DNA of 64,000 nucleotides from JASLQO01 sp002327525 (GTDB taxonomy: Bacteria > Pseudomonadota > Gammaproteobacteria > Pseudomonadales > Azotimanducaceae): positions 114,123-178,122 of the forward strand of contig JASLQO010000031.1 of NCBI GenBank assembly GCA_030744435.1, read 5' to 3'. The position numbers and the translations under genes were made by a program. A model generated the notes under the pieces. The model ran no database searches and was not told the DNA's origin. It was given only the letters and a program-made list of their open reading frames with translations. Of this stretch, positions 34,339-43,359 are shown piece by piece; position 1 is the stretch's first letter; each line of letters begins with the position of its first letter.

Positions 34339-35118
34339 ATGTCACAAGCAATCCATTCCGAACACCACTCCGAACATGAGACCAGCCCGTGGCCCATGGT
34401 CGTGGGATGCGGCATTCTGCTGTCCGCACTCTCATTGCTCACCGCCTTTGCCTGGGAAATGCCCATGCTCGGCATCATTCTCGGCGGCGCGACGCTCGCG
34501 ATATTCGCGGTCGGACTGGCAGGCTGGGCCCGGGAATTCTACACGGAGGGCGAGGAAGAGGGCCTCGGCCCCATCGCCGTGGCGGCCTTCATCGTCTCGG
34601 AAGTCATGATCTTCGGCACGGTGTTCGCGGCTTTCTGGGTCGGGCGCATCGAGCATCTGGACGAGTGGTCCAGCTACATACCCGAGGGCATGCACATCAG
34701 TTTCGCCATCTGGCTCACACTCATTCTGTGGGCTTCCAGCATCACCATTCTCGTATCCGAACGAGCCTTTCATGCGGGTAACAAGAGCCGCGCGCTGCTT
34801 TGGCTCGCCATCACTTTCGGCCTCGGCACGCTGTTTGTCGTCCTGCACATGAACGAGTGGGCAAATCTGGTCGAAGAAGGCTTCACACCGGGTGTGAATA
34901 TCTACGCCACCTCGTTCTTCGGTCTGACCGGTGTCCACACTTCGCACGTGCTCGTGGGTCTGTTCATCCACGCCGTACTGTTCTACGTCATATACAGCGG
35001 CCTCATGTCGAAGGGCCGCACCACGCTGTTCACCGGCGCCGCCCTCTACTGGCACTTCGTCGACATCATGTGGCTGCTCGTGGCCGGCAATGCATATCTC
35101 ATCGGGAGCACGGTCTGA
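34339..35118 (+). CDS. Cytochrome c oxidase subunit III
   Basis: This is a 259-residue, seven-helix subunit III of a heme-copper oxidase; it stabilises the core. Family marks include AFIVSEVMIFGTVFAAFWVG near 95 (acidic lipid-binding Glu), FFGLTGVHTSHVLVGL near 200 and AALYWHFVDIMWLLV near 235. The ATG at 34339 was chosen because homology starts here (MSQAIHSEHHSEH). The frame is open further upstream, but the ribosome site for every candidate is weak. It is first in the order cox3-sco-cox2-cox1, unlike the common coxB-coxA-coxC order. The next gene overlaps its stop. Confidence 0.9.
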   Translation: MSQAIHSEHHSEHETSPWPMVVGCGILLSALSLLTAFAWEMPMLGIILGGATLAIFAVGLAGWAREFYTEGEEEGLGPIAVAAFIVSEVMIFGTVFAAFWVGRIEHLDEWSSYIPEGMHISFAIWLTLILWASSITILVSERAFHAGNKSRALLWLAITFGLGTLFVVLHMNEWANLVEEGFTPGVNIYATSFFGLTGVHTSHVLVGLFIHAVLFYVIYSGLMSKGRTTLFTGAALYWHFVDIMWLLVAGNAYLIGSTV

Positions 35119-35903
35119 AACAGACGCTGCCATTACTACTGCTGGCGGCCGCACTGGTAGCCGCGACACCGGCATTCGGTATCAAGGCGCGGGACGGTGA
35201 TGATCGTTTCGACACGTCGTTGTTGCGTGTCGATGAGATGAATCACCTGCGCGATGTGGTGCCGGACGTCGAAGTCGTCACGGCGGATGGCCCTGTGGGC
35301 TTGCATGAACTGATTGGTGGCAAGCCCACGATCCTGGCGCTCGTCTACTACAGTTGCGGTCATACCTGCCCCGCCACCATCCGCGGGCTCTCCAAAGTGG
35401 CCATCGATGCGCCTCGCGCTGAATATCAGGTACTGGTGCTGTCGTTCGATGCAGCAGACACACCTGCCACCATGCAGGGTGCGGCGTCGACGCTGGACGA
35501 GCTACCCGAGAACTGGGTCTTCGGACTCCTGCCGGAAGGCGTCAACGAGGCTCTGACGCAATCGGTGGGCTTCAACTATTTTTTCTCGGAACGGGATCAG
35601 ACCTTCGTCCATCCCGCGGTGCTGGTGTTTCTCTCCCCAGAAGGTGAGGTGATGCGCTATCTGTACGGCACCGAGCCGCGATCAGAGGACGTGGAACTCG
35701 CCCTGATCGAAAGCCGTAACCGGGAGCCTTCGCTCAATGAAATCGTCGACATGGTCAGGCTCACCTGTTTCCAGTTCGACGCCAGCAAAAGTCGTTATGT
35801 TCTGCACCCCACAATCATCTTCGGCGGTGCAGGAATCGGGGTCCTCGGTTTGGTGGGACTCGCCGCATTCGTATCCAGAAAAGATTCTAAAGGAGGGCCA
35901 TGA
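35115..35903 (+). CDS. SCO1/SenC-type copper chaperone, CTG start likely
   Basis: This 262-residue exported SCO-family protein delivers copper to or reduces the CuA site of subunit II. The copper motif is YYSCGHTCPATIRGL (CxxxC near residue 84). The later His expected for copper is probably in QTFVHPAVLVFLSP near 178. It begins with a signal-like segment (KQTLPLLLLAAALVAATPAFG) and ends with a membrane helix (HPTIIFGGAGIGVLGLVGLA). No ATG, GTG or TTG exists near the signal; CTG at 35115 has GGGAG 7 nt upstream and overlaps the cox3 stop (CTGA). Its own stop overlaps the cox2 ATG. Confidence 0.82.
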   Translation: MKQTLPLLLLAAALVAATPAFGIKARDGDDRFDTSLLRVDEMNHLRDVVPDVEVVTADGPVGLHELIGGKPTILALVYYSCGHTCPATIRGLSKVAIDAPRAEYQVLVLSFDAADTPATMQGAASTLDELPENWVFGLLPEGVNEALTQSVGFNYFFSERDQTFVHPAVLVFLSPEGEVMRYLYGTEPRSEDVELALIESRNREPSLNEIVDMVRLTCFQFDASKSRYVLHPTIIFGGAGIGVLGLVGLAAFVSRKDSKGGP

Positions 35904-36556
35904 TGGATTTGACTTCCCTTGCTGCAGCCGCGGCCGCTGCGACTCAAGCCACGGTGCCGCTGGCATACCCAGCGGATAAATGGGATCAGATCTACGACAT
36001 CTGGATTTGGCTTTCCGTGGTGATCTACCTGATCATCGCCGTCCCGATGCTCTACTTCCTGTTTCGCTATCACGTGAAGAGCGACTCGACCGAAAAAGGT
36101 GCGGACGAACACGGAAGCACGGGCCTCGAGGTATTGTGGACCGTGGTTCCTCTCATCATCGTGATATACCTCGCGGTGCAGGGTGCCGTGTTCTACAACG
36201 AGCAGCGCACGCCGCCGCCCGGTTCCATGGTGATCAAGACCGAGGGCATGATGTGGGCCTGGACGTTCGAGTACGAGAACGGCAAGAAGTCCTACAACGA
36301 GGTTTATGTCCCGGTGGGCAAGCCGGTGAAACTCGAGCTGACTTCCAAGGACGTATTGCACGCCTTTCATATACCGGCGGCAAAAACCATGGAAGACGCG
36401 ATTCCCGGGCGCGTGACGTACATCTGGTTTCAGTTCAACGAGACCGGCGAATTCCTCTCCTTCTGCCGCGAGTACTGCGGTACGGCGCATGCGTACATGC
36501 GGGCGACCATAAAGGTCGTATCAGAGGAAGAATTCGGCCAGTGGCTCAGTATTTAA
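35900..36556 (+). CDS. Cytochrome c oxidase subunit II
   Basis: This 218-residue subunit II has two membrane helices (about 30-55 and 78-98) and a periplasmic CuA domain that accepts electrons from cytochrome c. It shows MMWAWTFEYENG (aromatic entry patch), DVLHAFHIPA (His) and CREYCGTAHAYM (two Cys, Glu, His, Met). There is no C-terminal heme c domain, so it is not a caa3 type by itself. Two adjacent ATG codons (35900, 35903) follow an excellent AGGAGGG. The first overlaps the SCO stop as ATGA. Confidence 0.93.
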   Translation: MMDLTSLAAAAAAATQATVPLAYPADKWDQIYDIWIWLSVVIYLIIAVPMLYFLFRYHVKSDSTEKGADEHGSTGLEVLWTVVPLIIVIYLAVQGAVFYNEQRTPPPGSMVIKTEGMMWAWTFEYENGKKSYNEVYVPVGKPVKLELTSKDVLHAFHIPAAKTMEDAIPGRVTYIWFQFNETGEFLSFCREYCGTAHAYMRATIKVVSEEEFGQWLSI

Positions 36557-36610
36557 GCAGCGAGATCTTCACCACTCGCATATGAAGAAGAATTTTAGGA
36601 GAGCAATCCA

Positions 36611-38275
36611 ATGACAGAAGCAGTCGCCAACCCCTGGTTTCGCGCCAGCTTTAGAGAGTGGATCCTGACCACCGATCACAAGAAGATCGCAATTCTCTAC
36701 GGCATGACGTCCATCCTGTTCTTCGCAGTCGCGGGACTGATGGGCATGGCCATCCGTATGGAGTTGAGCGATCCGGGAGTGCAATACCTCAGTCCCGATC
36801 TATACAACTATCTGTTGACGGGGCACGGCGCGGTCATGCTGCTGTGGTGGGCCATTGCCTTCTGGGCGGCATTTTCCAACTTCCTGATTCCGATCATGAT
36901 CGGCGCCAAGGACGTGGCCTTTCCGAGACTCAATCAGCTGTCCTACTGGTTCTTCTTTTCCGCCAGCATCCTGGTGCTCATCACCCTGATCCCGAGCCAA
37001 AACATTAAGATGATGTGGACGGGTTATCCGCCGTTCTCGCTGCACGACAGTGCAGGACCCACCGCGCTGTACGTGCTGATCGTGATTCTCATTGCAGGTT
37101 CGACACTGGGCACTGGTGTCAATTTCATCACCACGGTGCTGCGCATGCGCACCAAGGGAGTAACGCTGGGCAACACCAACCTCATCATTCACGGTCTCAT
37201 GTCCTCCATCGTGGTCCAGCTCGTTGGCGTGCCGGCCTTCGTCGGAGCGGTGATCATGCTGTTTCTGGACAAGTACATCGGCACGGATTTCTTCGGCTCC
37301 GGTACCGGCGGTGACCCCGTTATGTACCAGCATCTGTTCTGGTTCTATTCACACCCGGCCGTCTACGTGATGATCCTCCCCGCCTTTGGTGTGTTCTCAG
37401 AAGTGCTCTCCACGATGTCCCAAAAACCCGTGTACGGGCAGAAATCCATGATATTTGCCATCTGGGCGATCGCATTGCTCGGCTTCTTAGTCTGGGCGCA
37501 CCACATGTTCACCGCCGGTATGCCGCACTGGCTGCGATTGTTCATGTCGTTCACGACGGTTCTCATCGGGGTACCCACGGGAATCAAGATATTCAACTGG
37601 GTGGCCACCCTGCACAAGGGCGCGATACGCATCAATTCACCGATGCTGTTCACACTCGGCGGCATCTTCATGTTTCTGATCGGCGGCCTCACCGGAATCC
37701 CGCTGGCGCTGCCCGCTTTCGACATCAACGTGCACGACTCGGCCTTCGTGGTCGGCCACTTCCACTACGTGCTGGGCATGGCCGTCACACTGGGCGCATT
37801 CAGCGGCGTCTACTACTGGTATCCCAAGATCACGGGACGCATGTATTCCGAGGCACTCGGTATGAGCAGCTTTGTGCTCATGATGATCGGATCAAACCTG
37901 CTGTACTTCGCCATGATGATGGTGGGCATCGACGGCATGCCGCGGCGCTATGTGGACTACCCGGCGATAGAGAACTGGATCACGCTCAACCAGGTCTCGA
38001 CGCTTGGCGCCTGGTTCCTGGCCGCGGGTGTGCTGCTGACTTTCATCTCCTGGTTCAAAGGCCTGAGCGGTCCTGAAGTGGGTCCGGATCCGTGGGGTTC
38101 GCCATCGCTCGAGTGGACCATCCCCTCGCCTCCGCCGCCGCACAACTTTACCCGCTTCCCGGTAGAGGTCGCGGATGACTGGACACCGTATCAGTACATC
38201 GGACATGACCGAAGTGGCACGGGAACAGCGGTGCAAACACCTGCAGCAAACGCTAGCGAGGGCAGGGAAGACTGA
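36611..38275 (+). CDS. Cytochrome c oxidase subunit I, A2-type
   Basis: This 554-residue, twelve-helix catalytic subunit reduces oxygen to water and pumps protons. Heme a/a3 and CuB ligands are all visible: LTGHGAVMLLWW (helix II His), Y246-S247-H248-PAVY (helix VI CuB His and cross-linked Tyr), H297-H298 (AHHMFT, CuB) and H383-F-H385 (HFHYVLG). Helix VI has YS before HP instead of the Glu of A1 enzymes (GHPEVY). This is the A2 signature in which Tyr/Ser replace the D-channel Glu. AGGAG precedes the ATG. The downstream small gene overlaps by 1 nt. Confidence 0.96.
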   Translation: MTEAVANPWFRASFREWILTTDHKKIAILYGMTSILFFAVAGLMGMAIRMELSDPGVQYLSPDLYNYLLTGHGAVMLLWWAIAFWAAFSNFLIPIMIGAKDVAFPRLNQLSYWFFFSASILVLITLIPSQNIKMMWTGYPPFSLHDSAGPTALYVLIVILIAGSTLGTGVNFITTVLRMRTKGVTLGNTNLIIHGLMSSIVVQLVGVPAFVGAVIMLFLDKYIGTDFFGSGTGGDPVMYQHLFWFYSHPAVYVMILPAFGVFSEVLSTMSQKPVYGQKSMIFAIWAIALLGFLVWAHHMFTAGMPHWLRLFMSFTTVLIGVPTGIKIFNWVATLHKGAIRINSPMLFTLGGIFMFLIGGLTGIPLALPAFDINVHDSAFVVGHFHYVLGMAVTLGAFSGVYYWYPKITGRMYSEALGMSSFVLMMIGSNLLYFAMMMVGIDGMPRRYVDYPAIENWITLNQVSTLGAWFLAAGVLLTFISWFKGLSGPEVGPDPWGSPSLEWTIPSPPPPHNFTRFPVEVADDWTPYQYIGHDRSGTGTAVQTPAANASEGRED

Positions 38276-38460
38276 TGTCGCCCGTAGACACCACACCAAG
38301 CTCCGTCGACCAGACCACGCGACGCGTGGTCTGGTGGATGGCTGTAACTATGTTGTTGTCCTTCAGCTTCGGCGTCGCGATGTTCATTCCCGAAGAACAC
38401 CGCGTGCAGAAGCTGGAGGAGACCATGGCCAAATACCAGGCCAGACGCTCGGGGCCCTAG
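38275..38460 (+). CDS. Small single-helix membrane protein of the oxidase operon
   Basis: This 61-residue protein contains one hydrophobic helix (VVWWMAVTMLLSFSFGVAMF, about 18-37) and a charged tail (EEHRVQKLEETMAKYQARRS). Its ATG shares one base with the cox1 stop (TGATG), so it is translated with cox1. By place and topology it could be a small subunit IV-like component. No family is recognised. Confidence 0.7.
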   Translation: MSPVDTTPSSVDQTTRRVVWWMAVTMLLSFSFGVAMFIPEEHRVQKLEETMAKYQARRSGP

Positions 38461-38479
38461 TGGGACGCTAGCCTGCATC

Positions 38480-39073
38480 ATGGCCAGAATATACGCCTGG
38501 GTGCTCGGTGCCGTACTGGTGCTGGCGGTTTTCGGCTGGCAGGTGGAACGGCTGACCCGGGCGGACCCGCTCCCCTACCTCGACTCGCTGGGCGGTGATT
38601 TTCGGCTTCAGAGCACACTCGGCGGCAGTCAGCAGCTGTCAGATTTCCACGGTGAAATCGTCCTGCTCAATTTCGGTTACACCAGTTGTCCCATGGTATG
38701 TCCCGTCGCACTCGCACGCATGCGGGACGTGGTGGCGGCCGTTAACGCTCACGAGGTACCCGTACGTGCGGTGTTTGTCACCCTCGACCCGGAGCGCGAT
38801 ACCATGGAGCGTCTGGAACCCTATATCGAATTCTGGGGCGATGCTTTCGTCGGCATGACCGGTTCGGTGGAAGAGATAGGTGCCGCCACTGCACCTTACA
38901 AGGTGTTCTACGAAAAAGACGAGATCGTCTCGGAACTCGAATACAGCATCACGCACAGTAGCCACATCTACGTATTGGATCCGCAAGGCAATGTCCGTAC
39001 TACTTTCGCTCAGAGTATCACCGTACCCACCATGATCGAGAAAGTGCACCAACTACAGGAGGAGGCGGGTTGA
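38480..39073 (+). CDS. SCO1/SenC-type copper chaperone (second copy)
   Basis: This 197-residue SCO-family protein has an N-terminal membrane anchor (IYAWVLGAVLVLAVFGW). The copper motif is YTSCPMVCPVALARM (CxxxC near 76) and the distal His lies in SITHSSHIYVLDPQG near 160. The classic FVTLDPERDT segment follows. It is closer to textbook Sco1/PrrC than the first copy at 35115. It is 19 nt downstream of the small membrane gene and overlaps the next gene by 4 nt. Confidence 0.9.
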   Translation: MARIYAWVLGAVLVLAVFGWQVERLTRADPLPYLDSLGGDFRLQSTLGGSQQLSDFHGEIVLLNFGYTSCPMVCPVALARMRDVVAAVNAHEVPVRAVFVTLDPERDTMERLEPYIEFWGDAFVGMTGSVEEIGAATAPYKVFYEKDEIVSELEYSITHSSHIYVLDPQGNVRTTFAQSITVPTMIEKVHQLQEEAG

Positions 39074-40452
39074 ACCTGCACCCGGACAGCGATGCCGTCG
39101 GACCCATCGACGAACCGACGCGTCAGCGCACCACAGCGTGGATCTGGCTGGGCGTCTATGCGCTGCTCGCCGCCGGTGTTCTCTCCGTTCTGCTGGCCCT
39201 GGCCCGTACGCCCGGTTTCCAGGATTTCCTGCCCTGGAAAGACTTTTTCCGCACTGCCCTCGTCGTGCATGTCGACCTTTCGGTGCTGGTGTGGTTCATG
39301 GCCTGTGCCGGAATGGTATGGACGTTGTTCAGCAGCCGTCAGAGCCGCTGGAACGTTCTGGCGATAGCACTCGCCGTGCTCGGCACGGTCATGATCAGCC
39401 TTGCTCCTTTCGTCGGCGATGGCAAGCCGCTGATGAACAACTACGTCCCGGTGCTTCAGCACAACTGGTTTTACATCGCGCTCGCTTCACTCGCCGCCGG
39501 CCTCGTTGTGCAGGCGCTGTGTTTTCTGCGTCAGACCCGTATCACTTTCTCTGAACCCGGTTATCTCAACACGATCCGCTTTGCGCTGGCGCTGGCGGCT
39601 GTATCGATCCTGTTCGCCGTGGTGTGTGTGGGCTGGTCGTGGGCCCTCATACCCGCCGGTATCGAGGGGAAGGTGTTTTTCGAGTACCTGTTCTGGGGTG
39701 GCGGCCATGTGCAGCAGTTCACCAATACCGTGCTCGCACTCGTCGCCTGGGTGCTGCTCGTCGCAGGAAGCGGCGGCCGTTTCCCGATGGGACCCAGAAC
39801 CGGCATGGCATTGTTCGCGCTCGTCGTCGCACCGCTCGCGATTGTACCCTGGATCTACCGCTTGCCCGTGGAATCCGGAGCGAGTATTCGTGAATTTACC
39901 GAACTGATGCGCTGGGGCGGGCTCGCGGCAGCCCCGCTTTGCCTGATCGTGTTGTCGGGTCTGTTCAATCACACACCCCCGAACACGGATCAGAGGCCGC
40001 TGCGCGCAGCACTGCTGTGCTCACTGTCGTTGTTTGCGGCCGGCGGATTGCTCGGGTTCATGATCAAGGGGTCCAACACCATGATCCCCGCCCACTATCA
40101 CGGCTCCATCGTGGGTGTGACGCTCGCTTTCATGGGCGTGGTCTACTACATACTGCCTCGACTCGGGTACGCCATCACGCACCGGCGCATGCTGAACTGG
40201 CAGCCCTACGTCTTCGCCACCGGTCAGATGCTGCACATCACCGGACTCGCCATGTCCGGCGGCTACGGCGTGCAACGTAAGGTGGCCGGGGCCGAGCAGG
40301 CACTCGACGGCGCGGCCCAGACCCTGGGTATGGGCATGATGGGACTGGGCGGCTTGTTGGCCGCGATTGGGGGTCTGCTGTTTCTTATCGTGACCATCGC
40401 CGCACTACGCGGTGATCGTCGAGTGCGAGAACCGCTGGCGGCCGGCGCCTGA
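39070..40452 (+). CDS. Heme-copper oxidase subunit I-like protein lacking the CuB His pair
   Basis: This 460-residue protein with about twelve hydrophobic segments resembles CcoN/cbb3-type subunit I. A helix II His (VVH67VDLS), a helix VI His (GGGH213VQQF) and the helix X pair IPAH342YH344GSIVG are present. The two adjacent His of helix VII expected about 50 residues after H213 are missing (that region reads SGASIREFTELMRW). No HH occurs anywhere in the protein. It could still bind two hemes but probably not CuB, so oxygen reduction is doubtful. TTG at 39070 follows AGGAGG and overlaps the sco stop (TTGA), so it is coupled to the oxidase genes. It may serve in heme/copper assembly, electron transfer or sensing. 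Confidence 0.75.
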   Translation: MNLHPDSDAVGPIDEPTRQRTTAWIWLGVYALLAAGVLSVLLALARTPGFQDFLPWKDFFRTALVVHVDLSVLVWFMACAGMVWTLFSSRQSRWNVLAIALAVLGTVMISLAPFVGDGKPLMNNYVPVLQHNWFYIALASLAAGLVVQALCFLRQTRITFSEPGYLNTIRFALALAAVSILFAVVCVGWSWALIPAGIEGKVFFEYLFWGGGHVQQFTNTVLALVAWVLLVAGSGGRFPMGPRTGMALFALVVAPLAIVPWIYRLPVESGASIREFTELMRWGGLAAAPLCLIVLSGLFNHTPPNTDQRPLRAALLCSLSLFAAGGLLGFMIKGSNTMIPAHYHGSIVGVTLAFMGVVYYILPRLGYAITHRRMLNWQPYVFATGQMLHITGLAMSGGYGVQRKVAGAEQALDGAAQTLGMGMMGLGGLLAAIGGLLFLIVTIAALRGDRRVREPLAAGA

Positions 40453-40495
40453 CCCCGCCGCAGTAATCTCGCCTCACCCCTCGGCAGCGTTGATG

Positions 40496-41260
40496 TCAGC
40501 GCGGGGCGAACCGCTGCCCGCCATCCACCCGAATGGTCGACCCGTTCATCATCGCACACTCGAAAATCGAGATCGCCATGATGGCAAACTCATCAGGTCT
40601 GCCCATCCGGCGCGGGAACGCGGCGTCCTTGGTGAGCTGCAGCGCACCTTCCTCCGGAATACCAGCGGTCAGGCCCGTATCGAACAGGCTGGGGGCGATG
40701 GCCATGCAACGAATACCCAGGGAGCCGAGGTCGCGGGCCATGGTCAACGTCATCGCTGCTATTGCGCCCTTGGCGGCGGTGTAGGCCACCTGCCCGATCT
40801 GACCTTCGAAAGCAGCGATGGAGGCCGTGTTGAGCATCACACCCCGCTCGCCGTTCTCGTTGGGCTCGTTGCCGGCCATGTGTTCAGCGCCAATGGAGTT
40901 GATGTTGAACGAGCCGATGAGATTGAGGTCGATGATGCGGCGGAAGTCGTCCAGCGAGTGCCGTGAGCCATCCCGCTTCACCGTGCGCTGGGCAACTGCA
41001 CCGCCAGCGGTATTGACCAGAAACTGCATCCCTGCGAGGTGTTCGACCGCCTCGCCAATCACGCCGGCCATACCGTCGAAGTCCATCACATTGCACGGAA
41101 AGAAACGCCCGCCCAGTTCCTCGGCAACGGCTGCTCCATCTGAGGTTTCGAGATCGAGAATCGCCACCTCACCCCCACCCGCGCGAAAACGCGTGGCCGT
41201 GGCGCGGCACATGCCAGATGCACCCCCAACGAATATCCCCCTGCTACCGTCTATTTTCAT
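40496..41260 (-). CDS. SDR oxidoreductase, 3-hydroxyacyl-CoA dehydrogenase type-2 (HSD10)-like
   Basis: This is a 254-residue short-chain dehydrogenase. The NAD-binding loop is GGASGMCRATATRF, unusual for Met-Cys where most have Leu-Gly. NTAGG lies near 83. The catalytic Ser is in NTASIAAFEGQIGQVAYTAAK with the Tyr-x3-Lys pair near 160. This stretch and the following MTLTMARDLGSLGIR and IAPSLFDTGLTAGIP match 3-hydroxy-2-methylbutyryl-CoA dehydrogenases of the HSD17B10 group. It is the last gene of a minus-strand acyl-CoA block (dehydrogenase, LLM, isomerase/hydratase, SDR), so oxidation of a 3-hydroxyacyl-CoA is likely. Confidence 0.85.
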   Translation of the reverse strand: MKIDGSRGIFVGGASGMCRATATRFRAGGGEVAILDLETSDGAAVAEELGGRFFPCNVMDFDGMAGVIGEAVEHLAGMQFLVNTAGGAVAQRTVKRDGSRHSLDDFRRIIDLNLIGSFNINSIGAEHMAGNEPNENGERGVMLNTASIAAFEGQIGQVAYTAAKGAIAAMTLTMARDLGSLGIRCMAIAPSLFDTGLTAGIPEEGALQLTKDAAFPRRMGRPDEFAIMAISIFECAMMNGSTIRVDGGQRFAPR

Positions 41261-41280
41261 ATCTATCTCCTGTTTGTTCG

Positions 41281-42129
41281 TTATGCGCGTTTTACCGGCA
41301 GTTCGGCAAAATCACCCGGACGTCCTTCGGCCTTGGCCGCCAACGCCTCGCCAATCTCCTCGACATTGAGGTTGCTGGCATTCCAGAGGCTGATGTAATC
41401 GAGGCCGTCAGCGGTGGAGTGGTCCCGTGCATAGTTGATCATGCGCTTCGATCCGTATACCGCCAGCGGCGCTTTGCTGGCGACCTCGCGCGCCACCTCC
41501 ATTACCTCGCGCAGCATGCTTTCCTGATCCGCAAACACCTCGTTCAGGAGTCCCGCCGCCTTGGCCTCCGCCGCCGGCATGCGCCGTCCCGTATAGGCGA
41601 GCTCGCGAACGATGCCCTCCGGGATCAGTTTCACCAGGCGCGGAAACGTCCCCACATCGGCGGTCAGCGCGATATTGATCTCCTGAATCACCAGGTAGGC
41701 ATCCTCGGTCGCGTAGCGGATGTCACAGGCGGCAGCCAGATCCACGCCGCCGCCGATCGCGCCACCCTGAATGGCCACCAGCACCGGCAGGCGGCACTCT
41801 TCCAATACGTTGAAGCTGTGCTGTGTATGCAGGATGTTGTTGTACATGGCGATGGCGCGCTGGCGTCTGCGCATCGAAGACGCACGTTCGTCGTCCTCGC
41901 CGAAATCTCCACCACTGCCGAAGCTCGCCAGATCGAGTCCCGCGGTGAAGTGTGGACCTGTGGAGGAGATGACGATCACTCGTGCACGCGCGTTGGCGTC
42001 GATGTCTTCGACGATTTCAGGCAGCTCGCGCCAGAACGCCGCGTTCATCGCATTGCGCTTCTCCGGCCGGTTCAACACGATGTGGGCGACCTGATCACTG
42101 ATCGTGACGTCGAAACATGTGTAACCCAT
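41281..42129 (-). CDS. Enoyl-CoA hydratase/isomerase, dienoyl-CoA isomerase (ECH1)-like
   Basis: This 282-residue crotonase-fold protein shows PHFTAGLDLASF near 60 and IGGGVDLAAACDIRYAT near 128, then EINIALTADVGTFPRLVKL near 155. The Asp of GGGVDL and the EINIALTADVG segment with its acidic residues match delta3,5-delta2,4-dienoyl-CoA isomerases. These shift conjugated double bonds of unsaturated acyl-CoAs. A GGGGGA site lies before the ATG. It is 14 nt after the LLM gene and 20 nt before the SDR gene, indicating one operon. Confidence 0.85.
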   Translation of the reverse strand: MGYTCFDVTISDQVAHIVLNRPEKRNAMNAAFWRELPEIVEDIDANARARVIVISSTGPHFTAGLDLASFGSGGDFGEDDERASSMRRRQRAIAMYNNILHTQHSFNVLEECRLPVLVAIQGGAIGGGVDLAAACDIRYATEDAYLVIQEINIALTADVGTFPRLVKLIPEGIVRELAYTGRRMPAAEAKAAGLLNEVFADQESMLREVMEVAREVASKAPLAVYGSKRMINYARDHSTADGLDYISLWNASNLNVEEIGEALAAKAEGRPGDFAELPVKRA

Positions 42130-42143
42130 CTGAATTCCCCCTG

Positions 42144-43232
42144 TCAGCCCGGACGGTTGGTCCGCCCTTCGAATGATTCGTATGGCCGGATTTTCGCATA
42201 TTCATCCAGCACCGGGGCGAATTCCTCGGGTGTGCTGGCATGGATGATGATTCCGTCCGCACCGGCCCTGAACTGATCCAGCCAGCGCTCCGCACATTGC
42301 TTCGCCGTGCCCACCGCCGCCGGCCGCCACGCCTCGGGAATCAGCTTTTCGATTTCCGCAAGCTGCATCGTACTGGCCACGCTGTCGATCAATCCGCCTA
42401 CCGAGGTGACTGCCTGGTGCTCCCGGAAGTTTCGCAACACTTCCTCATCCCAGCCGTTCACCGACACCAACAACTCGCCATATCCCGGTATCTGCAGATA
42501 GGTCGCAAGCCGCGCGATGATGTACTTGAGGTACACCTCCTCCGACACCTCACAGGCCGTGGCAAACACGGACCAGACCTTCACCGAGCCCTGTTCGCGA
42601 CCAGCCTCCGCCTCACCGCACCGTATCGCGGCTACGGCATCACCCAGCGCCCGATCGCTCATGAACGTGTGCAGATGTGCACCATCGTAGAGTCGTCCGG
42701 CATTGACGAGACTTCTGGGCCCGAAGCCCACGTAGAGTATCGGGATATCCTCCTCAACATAGGGTGCAAGGCTCAGATGCGCGTACTGTCCGAGGCTTCC
42801 GTCGTGTGCCGCGATGGTTTCACCGCGCCACAGTCTGCGCAGGAGTGCAATGAACTCAGCCTCGCGTTCGTAAGTTGGAAAGTCCAGGCCCCACGCCTTC
42901 CATCGTGCAGCGCCACCCTTGGCCAGACCCAGCGCGAAGCGCCCGTTCGACAAGCTGGCGAGGGTACTGCCGATGGACGCGGTGATCACCGGATGGCGCG
43001 TGTTGAGATTGGTGCCGGAGGTGCCAATGTAGATCGACTCCGTCACCGCAGCGCACGCACCGCAGATGGCGGATATCTCCTTGTAATCCGCCCGCTCAGA
43101 GATCATCACGTTGCCGATACCCAGCGCTTCGGCATCGCTGATTTGTTTCAAGACGTCACGCGGCGTACGCGTATGCCCTGGCAACCCGTAGAATCCGAGT
43201 TCCGGGAACCTGGATGTGTAGGTCTCCCTCAT
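42144..43232 (-). CDS. LLM-class flavin-dependent oxidoreductase
   Basis: This 362-residue luciferase-like barrel protein shows FPELGFYGLPGHTRTPRDVL, then ALGIGNVMISERADYKEIS, IYIGTSGTNLNTRHPVITAS and SNGRFALGLAKGGAARWKAW (cofactor region). It is similar in length to F420-dependent members annotated as TIGR03857-like or methylene-H4MPT reductase-like, but the cofactor is not proven. It lies between the dehydrogenase (128-nt gap) and the isomerase. It may oxidise a ring or open-chain substrate of the same pathway. Confidence 0.82.
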   Translation of the reverse strand: MRETYTSRFPELGFYGLPGHTRTPRDVLKQISDAEALGIGNVMISERADYKEISAICGACAAVTESIYIGTSGTNLNTRHPVITASIGSTLASLSNGRFALGLAKGGAARWKAWGLDFPTYEREAEFIALLRRLWRGETIAAHDGSLGQYAHLSLAPYVEEDIPILYVGFGPRSLVNAGRLYDGAHLHTFMSDRALGDAVAAIRCGEAEAGREQGSVKVWSVFATACEVSEEVYLKYIIARLATYLQIPGYGELLVSVNGWDEEVLRNFREHQAVTSVGGLIDSVASTMQLAEIEKLIPEAWRPAAVGTAKQCAERWLDQFRAGADGIIIHASTPEEFAPVLDEYAKIRPYESFEGRTNRPG

Positions 43233-43359
43233 GTTCGATACCGCCTTTCGTTACCCAGAGCCCGCCTCTCAGGCGCGCCCCAATGAGTCGAATCCTGGTG
43301 GCCGACGGGCGAGCCGCTACCAGATGCACGGACTCAACCCGATTGGCCCCACTTACCCT

